A DNA stretch of 64,000 bases from Vulcanisaeta sp. JCM 16161 (GCF_001316285.1 NZ_BBDO01000002.1:215204-279203); one strand, 5' to 3'. Counted from the stretch's first letter, positions 1-12,508 are shown. Translations and numbers: made by a program. The notes: a model not told the origin generated them from the letters alone.

Positions 1-743
1 ATTTGAGCAACCCTTACTGGGAACCTCGCGTTCGGCTGGTGAAATACCGCGTAGTCAAAGTCACTTGGTTTGAGGCCAGTGGCTCCATGAGCGCCTTCGC
101 GGCGTTCACGATGTGCCTAAAGTACGCGGGCTCGCCCGTGAATGACTCACCATGTACCGCATATGGTATGCCATCCCTACGCCAGAAGTCTGGTGTATCC
201 GAATTATATGCATATATGTGCTCAATCTCGGCAGCAACATTGTCAGACCCTATGATGTACGCTGCTGCACCGCCAGACACCGTGTAATCAAGGTGATCCC
301 CCGGCTCTCCATGACTATGATCAACACCGACGGCCAACCCATACTTAATAAGGCCACTCTTGACAAGGCCTGTTGCATTAACTATGGCGTCTGAACCTGC
401 CTTACATGCAAACTCCATGTCAACGGCAAAGGACTGCTTTTTCATCCCAAGGGCTTCAATGAGTATTGAAGCAATGCTTAACCGCGTAAGGCTTCGACTC
501 AGTACCAACAAACACGGAACCCAACTCCCTAGGATCAATACCCGCCCTCCTCAGTGCATTCCTTGAGGCCTCCACAGCCATCGTAACCGCATCCTCATCA
601 GGACCACCAACACTCCTCTCCTCAACCCAGTAAAGATCCTTAATCCTTAGTGGGTCATCACCCCAAACCCTAGCTATTTCCTTTGTGCTTATTCTGAACC
701 TTGGTATGTAGACGCCCCAGCCAACAATGCCTACCTTACCCAC
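1..743 (-). CDS. Hydroxymethylglutaryl-CoA synthase, archaeal type (3' end outside window, frameshifted)
   Basis: Condenses acetyl-CoA with acetoacetyl-CoA to HMG-CoA, the entry to mevalonate and archaeal isoprenoid lipids. The N-terminus ([18 protein letters not shown]) is typical of the archaeal HMGCS/UPF0219 family. The catalytic cysteine is in [10 protein letters not shown] and the catalytic histidine in [15 protein letters not shown], which reads at the very left edge. Two indels interrupt it: one near 475 (frame resumes at [11 protein letters not shown]) and one near 80 (frame resumes at [15 protein letters not shown], probably one missing G). The start at 743 lies about 28 bases after an AT-rich TATA-like stretch near 771. 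Its usual archaeal partners, thiolase and a DUF35 protein, are 39 kb away in this window. Family identity is firm; the C-terminal part is not visible. Confidence 0.9.
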
Positions 744-881
744 AGAACGCGTTATTTTATGCCCTATTTAACTTTTAGCGTTGCTGAATTCGACAGATAA
801 CGCACGGTATTGATCTACTGAAGTGGTAAGATGAAGATAATTATATAAGCTGACCCCGGGATTAAGTAGTGAGGATTAATC

Positions 882-3106
<2,225 letters not shown>

Positions 3107-3121
<15 letters not shown>

Positions 3122-3819
3122 TTTTTCATACTCAACCCTCTTCCTAATAAATACATCTACACTATAAATTGGCTTAGCGGGTACACCAGCAACGACCACG
3201 CCTGGCGGTACGTCCTTAGTCACCACCGAACCCGCCGCAACCACCGCGTTCTCCCCAATCTCAATGCCCGCTATTAACGTCGCATTGGCGCCAATTACGG
3301 CGTTTCTCCTAATCTTAACACCATCAAGTCTCTTACTTGGTGGATACTTGTCATTCGTTATCACGACATTGGGCCCTAGGAACACGTTATCCTCGATAAC
3401 CGTACCCCTCGGTATATAGACCATGCTCTGTATACTAACGTTACTACCAATCACCGTATCCCCATCAATAATGACCCCAGACCCAATCCTGGTATTTGCA
3501 CCAATCCTCGTGTTCTCCCTGATCAACGCATTATGCCCTGTCTCAACACCATCGCCCATCTCCACATTCTCATAAATAATTACATTACTCCTAATAATGC
3601 AGTTCTTACCAATTACAGCACCATTACTAACATCATCCATTAACTGCTCAATGACCGAGCCCTTATCCCTTATGCTTATGAGCTTTGATCTAATGGGATG
3701 GCCTATAACAACGAAGGCTCCACTATCGTGCCCTCGCCGATTACTGATGGGCCAAGTACTACGACATCCTCACCCATGCTTTTACTTAGTATTTTTGCCC
3801 TTGGGGATATGTACGTCAT
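3107..3819 (-). CDS. Left-handed beta-helix (hexapeptide repeat) acyltransferase
   Basis: Probable sugar-nucleotide or amino-sugar N-acetyltransferase. The body is built of hexapeptide repeats of the [LIV]GxxxxI kind (for example [21 protein letters not shown] and later [15 protein letters not shown]), followed by the closing [21 protein letters not shown] of the WbpD/WlbB-like group. The conserved sequence continues upstream of the first internal ATG: from 3819 the frame reads [18 protein letters not shown], then after a one-base loss near 3710 continues as [13 protein letters not shown] therefore place the start at 3819, about 25 bases from the shared TATA element at 3839-3849. Substrate cannot be read from sequence; neighbours (Cdc48, coiled-coil proteins) do not help. 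Confidence 0.85.
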
Positions 3820-3836
3820 TGATTGATTCTCACAAG

Positions 3837-3854
3837 ATAAATATTTAAGTAATT
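3837..3854. promoter_or_regulatory. Shared AT-rich bidirectional promoter element
   Basis: The symmetric core aaatattt lies about 25 bases before the minus-strand start at 3819 and about 30 bases before the plus-strand start at 3875. Both spacings fit a TATA box with leaderless transcripts, so one element may serve both divergent genes. Confidence 0.5.
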
Positions 3855-3874
3855 ACTAATTTGGTTAAATTGCA

Positions 3875-4456
3875 ATGGGCTATTACCCAGCGCCGCCCCC
3901 ACCTCCACGTGAGGACCCAATAACCAGGATTCTCAGGGAACTTATGAACCTAAATAGCAAGGTTGATCAGCTGTCCAGGAATCTAACAGACATTGGCGCC
4001 AGGGTTGAGAACCTGGAAAGTAGGGTTAATGAGATTGAGAAGTCGCTATCCAGTCTAATCAAGGCTCAAGAATTAATTAGTGGCATAACTCCACAGAGCA
4101 TGGCTGAGCTGGCAGGTATGCTGTCAAACACATTGAGGGAGTTGACGAGGATTGAGGCATCGTTAATTGCCTATAGGGACTCAATATCGTCATTGCAGGG
4201 TAAGGTTGAGAGTGCCGTGGATTTACTGGCGAAGGTATCCATGGATTTAAAGGAGTACAGGACCCTCGATATTAACCAGGTCGTTGAAATTACAAATCAA
4301 TTGTCTAATGTTGCGACAAGACTTAATGAGGTACAGAAGCTTATTGAGGAGCAGGGTATTAGGTTGATTTCTGAGTATAGAAAAAGTTCTGAGACGATTG
4401 AGGGGCTTAAGTCAGTTATTTTGGATGTTTTGAGTAAGGGCGCTGGTAAGTCCTAG
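3875..4456 (+). CDS. Coiled-coil protein with proline-rich N-terminus
   Basis: Unrecognised 193-residue protein. It starts with a short proline run (MGYYPAPPPPPRED), then is almost entirely alpha-helical with heptad-like spacing: LNSKVDQLSRNLTDIGARVE, LESRVNEIEKSLSSL and further segments to the end. No signal peptide, membrane segment or cysteine. It stands 85 bases before a second, longer coiled-coil gene on the same strand, so the two may form a hetero-oligomeric filament or scaffold; that is an inference. Intact, preceded by a clear TATA element. Confidence 0.8.
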   Translation: MGYYPAPPPPPREDPITRILRELMNLNSKVDQLSRNLTDIGARVENLESRVNEIEKSLSSLIKAQELISGITPQSMAELAGMLSNTLRELTRIEASLIAYRDSISSLQGKVESAVDLLAKVSMDLKEYRTLDINQVVEITNQLSNVATRLNEVQKLIEEQGIRLISEYRKSSETIEGLKSVILDVLSKGAGKS

Positions 4457-4540
4457 TTTTATGTTGTTTTTCATTACGTTCAATTTCATTTAGAATAATA
4501 AAAGCAAAATATATTAGTTCCCCCGTTTAAAATACGTACC

Positions 4541-5996
4541 GTGTTCAGGTCTAAAGAGACGTCTGAGCTTTACCAGAGGATTAATGACATAAGTAATCTA
4601 CTTCAGGCATTGCAGCAAAACGTCCAAGCCCTAATCAATAGCGCCAACCAAATGCAGAAAAGCCTTCAAGCAATTTCAACTGGAGTTGAGAGAAACGACA
4701 AGACGCTACAGGATGCCATTAAGGTCATAAACTCATCAACCACGGACATAGCCAGTAGAGTCGCCCAAATGAATACTATCGTTAATCAATTCAACGACAC
4801 GAGTAAGAAGCTTATGGATTCATTATTTGATGCCCTTGAGAAGATAAACAACCTACTAGATAGGCTTCAGGGATTATCAAGTAATATGCAACAAAGCCTC
4901 ACGAGCGCGACCGCCATCCTGGAATCAATTAATAATAACGTTAAGGACCTCAACACAAAAATTGAGAGCGGTGTCGATAAGGCATCAGCCCTTGTCTCGG
5001 AGGTATCCAAGTTGAGTAATTTATTGGCGGAGTTGAATAAGGTGTATAACGAGGTTCTCAATAGGGAGAAGGACCTAGAGAATAAACTACTTGACATCAG
5101 TAGGAGAGAGAGTGACGTTTCCGTTAGGGAGAAGAGCCTTGAGGAGGTTAGACAAAGGTTGGAGAGCGATAAGAAGGTCTTGAGGAGGAGAGGGCTAAGT
5201 TGGCTGAGATGAGTAATGTAATGGCGTCGCTCATAACGCTCTCTAATCAATTAACAACGAGACTTAGTGAGCTTGATAATAGGGAGAAGGCCCTGGCCGA
5301 GAGGGAGAAGGCACTTAATGAGAGGGAGGCCAAGCTTAGGGATTGGGAGTTGGAGTTGAAATCGCGTGAGCAGAGGCTTGAGATGGAGCCGTAAGGATTG
5401 ATGCCGAGAATGCAAGGCTTAGGGAGTTGGAGAAGAGGGAGCAGGAGATTAAGGAGAGGCTTGAGCAGTTAGCTCAGAGGGAGGCTGAGCTTAAGGAGCT
5501 TGAGAAGAAGTTGAATGAGAGGCAGGAGGCGTTGAATAAGCTTGAGACCGAACTTAAGGATAAGGAGAATAGGCTCAACTCCCTAGAGAACCTGCTCAGG
5601 GAGAGGGAGGATACGTTGAAGAGACTTGATGAGGAGATTAATAAGAGGAGGAGAGAGCTTATGGATAAGCTTGAGCCGTTAATGACGAAGCTTCTTGAGG
5701 AGGAGAAGAGGCTCACGGATTGGGAGAAGAGACTTCTTGATAAGGAGAGGGAGTTGATGAATTATCAGAGGGCGTTGATAATTAGGGAGAACACCCTGGT
5801 CGAACTTAGGGAGAAGCTTGATAGGGAAAGGGAGGAGCTGGAGAGCAAGATGAAGGAGGTTAGTAAGATTGAGAGTGAGTGCCAGGATATACGTAAGAAG
5901 TACGAGCAATTGCTTAAGGAGAGGGAGGAACTAATGAAGATTATTGAGAGCAAGGATAAGGAACTTAATCAATTGAGGGCCTTAATCAAGAAGTAA
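4541..5996 (+). CDS. Long coiled-coil protein, SMC/filament-like, frameshifted
   Basis: About 484 residues, unrecognised beyond coiled coil. The first 170 residues are rich in S, N and Q with widely spaced leucines; the rest is a dense E/K/R/L coil with repeated REKALxEREK-type units (around 5280-5500). No ATP-binding head is present, so it is not an SMC protein. GTG start at 4541 about 30 bases after aaaatatatta. Two one-base losses near 5178 and 5392 break the frame and the coil resumes immediately (LEEERAKLAEM; VRIDAENARLRE). It likely works with the preceding coiled-coil gene as a structural or chromosome/cell-shape scaffold, but nothing in the sequence proves this. Confidence 0.75.
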
Positions 5997-6023
5997 AAAC
6001 AATACTCTTTTTCAATTATTATT

Positions 6024-6344
6024 TTAAATAACCACGATAAGTACGTATGCAAAAACTAAAATAATGTTAATAATGTTTAGCCCCAGCGAGAAAAATGCTA
6101 AAATTCTCTTTAGCTTTCCAATTATTAATTCCCTATCTGTATATGCGGTGTTAACATCATACCAGGTCTGCTTAATTGATAGGAATGAAGTAAAGAAACT
6201 AATTAACGCTAATACGAGTACGGTAATGTCCAGGGTAAAATTACCCTTACTTGGTAGGTATGTACCTGCCAGTGATGATAGTAAAACCGTATAAACAACC
6301 ACCGCGAGAACTATAGCCGCCACCAACAACCTGGACATAATCAT
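6024..6344 (-). CDS. Small membrane protein, three transmembrane segments
   Basis: About 106 residues. Hydrophobic stretches near residues 5-25, 38-58 and 83-105, with a charged cytosolic loop KQTWYDVNTAYTDRELIIGK between the second and third. Its ATG overlaps the TGA of lysS (6344-6346), so it is probably translationally coupled to lysS. No family recognised. Confidence 0.65.
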   Translation of the reverse strand: MIMSRLLVAAIVLAVVVYTVLLSSLAGTYLPSKGNFTLDITVLVLALISFFTSFLSIKQTWYDVNTAYTDRELIIGKLKRILAFFSLGLNIINIILVFAYVLIVVI

Positions 6345-7998
6345 CACCTCAACGCGTCCCTTAACCTATTAATTACGAAGTCCTTACCAAGCATCGCCAG
6401 ATAAGGCGCAATCCTCGGGCCACTCGGCTTACCGAAAAATATCAAATAGGTAGCCTCAAAGAAGGCTCTCTCAACATCCTTATTCTCCCTGGGAACCCTC
6501 TTCATAGCCTCCTTAATATTATCCTCACTCCAAACATCAACCCTCTCAAGCTCCTGAAGCAAAAGTCCCAACTTACTTCTTTGAATATCCGTTAATGAAG
6601 CCCTTACGGACTCCGGCAACTCCTCAAGAACCTTAATCCTGTACGCTTCGGGTGCGTACTTACTGACCCAATTACGAGCTCTTATGAGCCTAGACTTGAT
6701 CCTCTCACGGGATAAATCATCCAACTCCTTAGTGAGTATCTTCGTATCCCTCAACCTCTTAATAACCCTCTCCATAAGCTCCTCCTCACTCAGCGACTGC
6801 GGCAACGTCTGTATCAGGGCAACAGCATGTAGGTATGGCAATTGAAACGGCATTTCCTTAGGTAATGGTCTCCTCAACTGTGCATATTCATAGGACTTAA
6901 TAATTAGGTCAAGGTAATCCTTCTCCTTGGGGCTGGGCTTATCAACGCCGTAGTAAAGGCGCTCAGCCCTATCATAGATATCCACATATTGATAAATAGA
7001 GTCGAGGCTAAAGGTAAGCCTCTTCGTTGGTTCATGGAATATGTATATGTACCTAAGAACCTCAGGCTCGGCAACCTCAACCCACTCCCTCGGTGTAAAG
7101 CCTATAAAGTCACTACTACCCATATCACCGACGTCCTTACCATTAACCACATAACCAACCCATTCATACCAGGTACCCAATGGTGGGTTAATACCATAAA
7201 CAGACTTGGCAATCTCAATGGCCGAGTCCCTAGAGCCACCGGGCATTGCGTGGTCCTTACCGTAGGCTCAAAGTCGACTTGCAACGTATACCAAACACCG
7301 ACCCACTCAACCCTCCACGGAAGCTTGCCATCCGTCAACTTAGCCCTACCAACATGACCACAGTAAGTGCACCTATACTCAACTTCGTATTTATCGAGAT
7401 CAAGCTTTGTGACCTCCGCGGTGCCAATCCTACCGCAGTTCTCGCATATTGGTTCGAATGGTATCCAATCTTTCGGGTATGGATTCCTACCCCTATACTT
7501 GTTAATGACTTCTATTAGCCTCTCTCTATTTCTCATGGTCATTATTATGAACTCCCTCATCCTAGGATGCTCCCTATACATCTCGCCCGTCGTTATAACC
7601 TCAACATTCTTCGCGAAGTAATCAAGGTAATCACCAAAGTCCCTCCAGTAATGATCAACCCAGGACTTATGGCAACCCTTAGGGTCAGGAACACGCTCAA
7701 GAGGCCACTCAATGTATTTCCTACCAACCTCAGGATCCAGGAACTGCTCGAGCTGTTTATCCTTACCCTTCCAGGGATCCATTGTATAGAGGGTTAAGAC
7801 CTGCCTGACCTTCAATCCAGCATCCCTTAATTTCTCAGCAATGACACTATTCAGTATTATCTCACCCCTAAGCCTACCAATGTGCTGAAGTCCGGAAACG
7901 CTAAGGCCACCATTAAGTACGCACTCATCCTTACCCTCACTACGGCACCTCTCAAGAACCTGGCTTGCTATCTTATCAATCCAATGTGTATAACTCAT
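6344..7998 (-). CDS. lysS: Lysyl-tRNA synthetase, class I
   Basis: Charges tRNA-Lys. The class I (not class II) form is typical of archaea. HIGH-type motif is HIGRLRG near residue 40; a zinc-finger-like CENCG...CTYCG pair is near residues 190-225; the KMSKS loop is degenerate, reading GDMGSSDFIGFTPREW. About 551 residues across one break near 7258, where DFEP continues as YGKDHAMPGGSRDSAIEI (one missing C). I choose MSYTHWIDK at 7998 because the TATA-like aatttataagtta at 8023-8035 is about 30 bases upstream, which makes the longer start at 8016 unlikely. Downstream small membrane gene overlaps its stop. Confidence 0.95.
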
Positions 7999-8022
7999 TG
8001 CTGGGAAGAAAAGCATTAACTA

Positions 8023-8035
8023 ATTTATAAGTTAT
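8023..8035 (-). promoter_or_regulatory. TATA-like box of lysS
   Basis: Read on the minus strand as taacttataaatt, about 28 bases before the chosen lysS ATG at 7998 and just after the stop of the ubiquitin-like gene. It suggests lysS has its own leaderless promoter rather than depending on the upstream gene. Confidence 0.5.
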
Positions 8036-8040
8036 CCTAA

Positions 8041-8286
8041 TTAACCGCCCTCCGCAGGTGGTAAGAACACCACTTCATCATTATCGTTAAGCTTCGTGGC
8101 AAGTCCATTAAGCCACTCAATGGCCTTACCATTAACCAGGACCACGTACTCACCCCTAAGCTTGCCATCACCATCAAGCACGGCCTCGGCGAACTTAGGA
8201 TTGAACGTATGAGAAATAAGGTCAATGAGGTCGCGCACAGAGAGACCATTTGGAGTCTCAAGCTCAATTCTAAATGCACCAATCAA
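8041..8286 (-). CDS. MoaD/ThiS/SAMP-type ubiquitin-like protein ending in Gly-Gly
   Basis: 81 residues with a beta-grasp pattern and the terminal PPAEGG that is adenylated by E1-like enzymes. Such proteins act as sulfur carriers for molybdopterin or tRNA thiolation, or as archaeal protein modifiers (SAMPs). Key features seen: VRDLIDLI helix, a central GEYVVLVNGKAIEWLNGL segment typical of MoaD, and NDNDEVVFLPPAEGG at the end. No MoaE or E1 gene is nearby. Which of the three roles it serves cannot be decided here. The gene is intact and lies just upstream of lysS on the same strand. Confidence 0.9.
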   Translation of the reverse strand: MIGAFRIELETPNGLSVRDLIDLISHTFNPKFAEAVLDGDGKLRGEYVVLVNGKAIEWLNGLATKLNDNDEVVFLPPAEGG

Positions 8287-8403
8287 TTCATAAAGATCAC
8301 CAAAAAAACTTAACCTTAATCCTCACAAGACCGGGCAGATTAAGTACAAAATAAAAATTTAACTCAGTTTATAGGTTTGTGTTAAAATTAGAAATTGAAC
8401 GTA

Positions 8404-8496
8404 TGGTGCCCCGGCCGGGATTTGAACCCGGGTCACGGGCTTTCCTTGCCTAGGCTCGAAAGGCCCACATACTTGACCGGGCTATACTACCGGGGC
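8404..8496 (-). tRNA. tRNA-Glu (anticodon TTC) with 15-base intron, CCA encoded
   Basis: Acceptor GCCCCGG/CCGGGGC (8490-8496 and 8408-8414), discriminator A at 8407, CCA at 8404-8406. D-stem GTAT/GTAT(GU pairs), T-arm with GGTTCAAATCC. Anticodon stem TGGGC/GCCCG with loop CTTTCG|A; the anticodon TTC is at 8458-8460. The 15 bases 8442-8456 after position 37 are best read as a canonical archaeal intron. TATA-like cttaaaaacc near 8520-8530 lies about 29 bases upstream. Confidence 0.92.
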
Positions 8497-8589
8497 TCGT
8501 TAATCATTAAATACGTCGGTTTTTAAGCCTTTATGCCATTTTTCTCATTAGGTTAATTAATTTAAGTTCGCGACTTTGCGGTTGGTTTA

Positions 8590-10012
8590 ATGCCCATTGC
8601 CATATTTAGAAGCGGTGATCTTTACTTCATTAGGTTCTCAATAAATAGACGCCCCAGGAGGGCTGCCTTCGTTATTGGTAACTTTACAGCATTCATGAAA
8701 CCAATAGAACTTGAGTTTTGTGGCTCTGATTACTGCGCCTACGTTTCGTTACCTCCAGGTGATTATTACTATAGGTACTTAGTTGATGGTGAGGTGGTCC
8801 TTGATGATGGCCCTACGGAGAATGGCTTTAACGTACTTAGGCTTAGTGGTTTTGTTAAGAGAATTCCCGAGAATAGGCGCAGGCTGTTTAGGGCTATTTA
8901 TGGTATTTTCGTTGATAGGTTTGGGTGTAAGAGGGAGGGTGGTCCTAGGGATAGGCTCGGTGGCGATTTGCTCTTCATTAAGGACAAGCTTAGTTATATT
9001 AAGTCCATGGGCTTTGACGCGGTTTATTTAACGCCGATCTTTAAGGCAATGTCTTACCATAGGTATGACGTTATTGATTACTTGAACGTCGATGACGACC
9101 TGGGCGGTAATAAGGCATTTAGGGAGTTGCTGAGGAGGGCTCATGAACTCGGTATTAAGATTATACTGGACCTGCCCATACACCACACAGGCTCCGACCA
9201 CCCAGCCTTTAAGTCCGCCTTAAGTGGTGACCAGGAGTATTCCCGTTGGTACTATATCTATAATGGAGATTACGAGAAGTTCATGGATGTCAGGAGAATG
9301 CCTAAGCTTAACATGAAGTTCGCCGGTGAGTGGGTTAAGGGCGTAGTGCTTCACTGGGCATTGATGGGTGTTGATGCCTTCAGAATAGACGTTGGCGCCG
9401 GAATACCGCCCTGGTTCTTGTGGGACCTAAGGAACTTCATTAATAAGCCATTAATTGCCGAGGTCTGGGGCGACCCATTCCTATGGAGAAATGCCGTTGA
9501 TGGCGTCATGAATTACCAGGTCTGGGAACCACTGATTAAGTTCCTACGTGGTGAAATAGATGCTGAGGATTTCGTCCAGGTGCTTAAGAGGCAATTGAAC
9601 GTATTGCCAAAACACTTCTTAGTTAATTCCTGGCTCTTCATGGATACCCATGACACGCAAGGGCAGTTACAATGCTTAATAATGATATTGAGAAGCTTAA
9701 GGCAGCGCTCGTATTCGTATACACCTGGGTCGGAACACCAATGCTTTATTACGGTGATGAGGTAATGCTTGAGGGAGGCCCCGACCCTGATAATAGGAGG
9801 TGTATGGATTGGAAAAGAGTTAATGGTCCCAATACACTTCATGAATTCATAAGAAGACTATCAGAATTAACCTTAACGCCAAGCACGTAATAGCTAACTC
9901 AAGCGATTTAACATATTATGATGATAAATTCGAGGTTAGGTTGAGTAACGAGCCAAGAAGGTATAATGGTGGTATCCTAAGTGGTGATTACTTCGTTATT
10001 AAGAGTAGGTAA
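8590..10012 (+). CDS. GH13 alpha-glucanohydrolase (cyclomaltodextrinase/neopullulanase-like), frameshifted
   Basis: Hydrolyses alpha-1,4 (and perhaps alpha-1,6) bonds of maltodextrins in the cytoplasm; there is no signal peptide. Residues 1-95 form an N-terminal beta-sandwich module of the kind found in cyclodextrin-degrading GH13 enzymes. The barrel carries the four GH13 regions: LDLPIHH, GVDAFRIDVGAG (nucleophile Asp), LIAEVWGD (acid Glu) and MDTHDT (transition-state Asp). About 473 residues. Breaks near 9660 and 9862 were resolved by frame: after the second, RINLNAKHVIANSSDLTYYDD runs to the stop at 10012. Start fits a TATA-like element at 8555-8565. It sits directly before the sugar ABC transporter genes, so it probably processes the imported oligosaccharides. 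Confidence 0.92.
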
Positions 10013-10065
10013 TTTGCCGAGAACTATCGTTACTTAATGGTTATTAATAACTGTTTATTAATGAG

Positions 10066-10120
10066 TATACCTAGGTATAAACATATAGATTAATATCTAA
10101 GTTTTATCTTTTTTTATTTA
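10066..10120. promoter_or_regulatory. Two palindromes and a T-run between the GH13 gene and the binding-protein gene
   Basis: A perfect 14-base palindrome tatacctaggtata (10066-10079) is followed by an inverted repeat tagat-taat-atcta (10086-10099) and the T-rich ttttatctttttttattt. The T-run could end GH13 transcription; the palindromes could be operators for the transporter promoter downstream. Which of these holds cannot be read from the sequence. Confidence 0.4.
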
Positions 10121-10156
10121 TGAACATGCATGAATTATATAAATCAATCACGGTAA

Positions 10157-10168
10157 TGCTTTTAAACC
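10157..10168 (+). promoter_or_regulatory. TATA-like box of the sugar-binding protein gene
   Basis: gcttttaaacct lies about 28 bases before the ATG at 10191, the spacing of a leaderless archaeal promoter. Confidence 0.5.
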
Positions 10169-10190
10169 TATTCATAATACCTGAATACGT

Positions 10191-11602
10191 ATGAACAGGC
10201 TTGGACTATCCACAGGCGCTATAATAGGCATAATCGTTGCTGTGATAGTCATAGTAGCGGCGGTCGTTGCCGTAGTTTACCTGTATAAACCCTCCGCACC
10301 AAAACCAGCAACACCACCTGGCTTCGTAATACCAATAAGTGACTTCACACCGCAGAATGTGTATAGCCCTAGCTTTGCCCAAACCTTCTGTTCCAAGGTT
10401 GGTAACGTAACAATAACCGTGTGGGATACCTACAGCGTTAGTGAGAATCAGGCATTCAATGCCTCATTGGCATCCTTTGAGCAGTTATACCCATGCATAC
10501 ACGTTGAGGTAACGTACGGCGTTGGCATTGCAACGAGCAACTTCATATCAGCAGCAAAGGCTGGGCAGGCACCCATCGTCTATAGGGACACAAGCGATGA
10601 TGCCGGCAAATTATTCGCAGCAGGCCTACTGCTTAACCTAAGCGAGTATCTACCACCATCGGTTTTTGAACAGTACCTACCCACGGCCGCCCAGAACTTC
10701 TACTTAAACACGCCAAGCGCCCATGGTTATTACGGCCTACCTGATAACATAAACTACATAGTCATGTTCTACAATAAACAATACATAACATCACCACCAA
10801 ACACCACGGACCAACTAATCAACATGTGCCTGCAGGTCAACAGTACGTACCACGTATGGTGCATTGCCTACGGCGTCGGCTCTGAGTGGGGTTATAGGTT
10901 CGCCGCCTGGTTCGCTGGCTTTGGTGGGCAGATATTCGGCCTAACAACATGCCGCAACTCAACTCAAGCGCCATGGTTAATGCCTTGGAATTCTGGTACA
11001 ACCTAACGTACGGCCTGCACATAAATGCCCCAGACATGAACCCAAGCCTTGAAGGCCAGTTATTCACAAGCGGCCAAGCTGCAATAATATTTGATGGCCC
11101 ATGGGATTTGTACGTACTTCAAGGCCCTTGGCTGCAACCTGGGTGCCGCACCACTACCAGTGGTTAGCCAGACGGGCCTGCACGCGAGCCCGTTGATAGG
11201 CAGTACTGGTTGGGTAATTGCGGCGCCGCAGGCAAGCGGCGCCACGCCGCAGCAATTGGAGGCCGCGTTAGTGTTTATATTGTACATGACTGGACCGCAG
11301 GCAGATCTTAACCTATGGAATTATGCTCACGACATACCAGCCAATATACAGGCCTATGACCAGGCAGTTAGTCAGTTAAAGGCTGGGCAGCTAACGCCGT
11401 CGTGTCTAAACGACATTATGGAGGCATATTCGCCCAGGCCCAGTATGGTCAGAAGTTCCCCAACATACCGGCCATGGCCTATTACTGGCCAGCATTCCAC
11501 CAGTACGCAACTGCCTACTTTGCTAACCAGACTACTGCTCAAGCCGCTGCCCAGGGTATGGAGCAGTACATGCTCCAGCAGTTGGCTCAGTCAAGCGGTT
11601 AG
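10191..11602 (+). CDS. ABC transporter sugar-binding protein, membrane-anchored, frameshifted
   Basis: Extracellular maltodextrin/oligosaccharide-binding protein. One hydrophobic segment near residues 10-32 acts as signal or anchor, followed by a proline/threonine linker and the binding domain of the MalE/family 1 type (ITVWDTYSVSENQAFNASLA opening; FTSGQAAIIFDGPWD and AGLLLNLSEYLPPS typical of the fold). The mature part is rich in N, T, S and Y, as usual for thermoacidophile surface proteins. About 470 residues over breaks near 10945, 11110 and 11410; the frame ends at LQQLAQSSG. Followed 15 bases later by the permease genes. Specificity for maltodextrin is inferred from the GH13 and GH57 neighbours. 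Confidence 0.88.
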
Positions 11603-11617
11603 GTTAGGTGATTAATA

Positions 11618-12508
11618 ATGGATTCCCTTCAAAATCTCAATCGTGTTTTAATCCAATACCTCTACCTCCTTCCCATCATTGCCATTGCGTTATTCCTATT
11701 CCTGTACCCAGTGGCCTACGCTGTGTATATATCATTCACAAACTTTGATCTTTATCATCTATTTTATTACACATTCGTTGGATTAAGAATATATCAGAAA
11801 ATACTAACTAGTAATACTTTTTATACGTTATTACTGAACACGGTTATTTGGACGGTGGGTAGTTTAGTTCCAATGGTGGTTACCGGGTTCATACTGGCCC
11901 TAATACTTAATCAGAGGGATATTAAGGGTAGGAATGTATTCTTTACATTACTCCTGGTACCCTGGGCATTCCCAGCATACATCTCATTAGTGATTTGGTA
12001 TGGCATGTGGAATTACGAGTATGGAATCGTTAATAAATTTCTCGGCTTATTTGGTATCCCGCCAATTAACTGGTTAACATTTACAAACACCGCCTGGGCT
12101 GCGTTAATATTAACGAATCTGTGGTTATCATTCCCATACTACACGGCGGTCTTCCTATCAAGCCTGCAGAGTATACCTAGTGAGTTGTACGACATTGCCG
12201 TGGTTGATGGCGCTAATGCGTGGCATAAGTTCAGGTATATAACATTACCCCTGATGAGGAGCGCCATAGCCTTCGTCAGTGTTGGCGGCTTTGTTTTTAC
12301 ATGGAATAACTTCTACCCAATATACATACTGACGGGTGGTGGTCCCGGCATATCAACCGATATACTAATTGTTTATACATATCAGGAGGCATTCTCCTAC
12401 GGTTATTACAATATTGCCGCTGCATATTCGGTAATTTCAACAATTATCCTAGCAATAATGGCCATACTAATGCTCAGGGTTGGTAGGGTACTCGAGGTGA
12501 TAACATGA
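11618..12508 (+). CDS. Sugar ABC transporter permease, MalF type
   Basis: Membrane subunit of the importer, 296 residues with six predicted transmembrane segments. The EAA loop that contacts the ATPase is seen as ELYDIAVVDGANAWHKFRYI, with the conserved D-G pair. An aggtga motif is upstream of the ATG, as expected for an internal operon gene. It overlaps the next permease by four bases (ATGA). Intact. Confidence 0.93.
   Translation: MDSLQNLNRVLIQYLYLLPIIAIALFLFLYPVAYAVYISFTNFDLYHLFYYTFVGLRIYQKILTSNTFYTLLLNTVIWTVGSLVPMVVTGFILALILNQRDIKGRNVFFTLLLVPWAFPAYISLVIWYGMWNYEYGIVNKFLGLFGIPPINWLTFTNTAWAALILTNLWLSFPYYTAVFLSSLQSIPSELYDIAVVDGANAWHKFRYITLPLMRSAIAFVSVGGFVFTWNNFYPIYILTGGGPGISTDILIVYTYQEAFSYGYYNIAAAYSVISTIILAIMAILMLRVGRVLEVIT

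Noticed and set aside
4867..5953. Several antisense frames rich in Leu and Ser opposite the coiled-coil gene
   Set aside because: They are the complement of GAG/AAG/CTT-rich coiled-coil codons (low-complexity shadows) with no promoter or family pattern.
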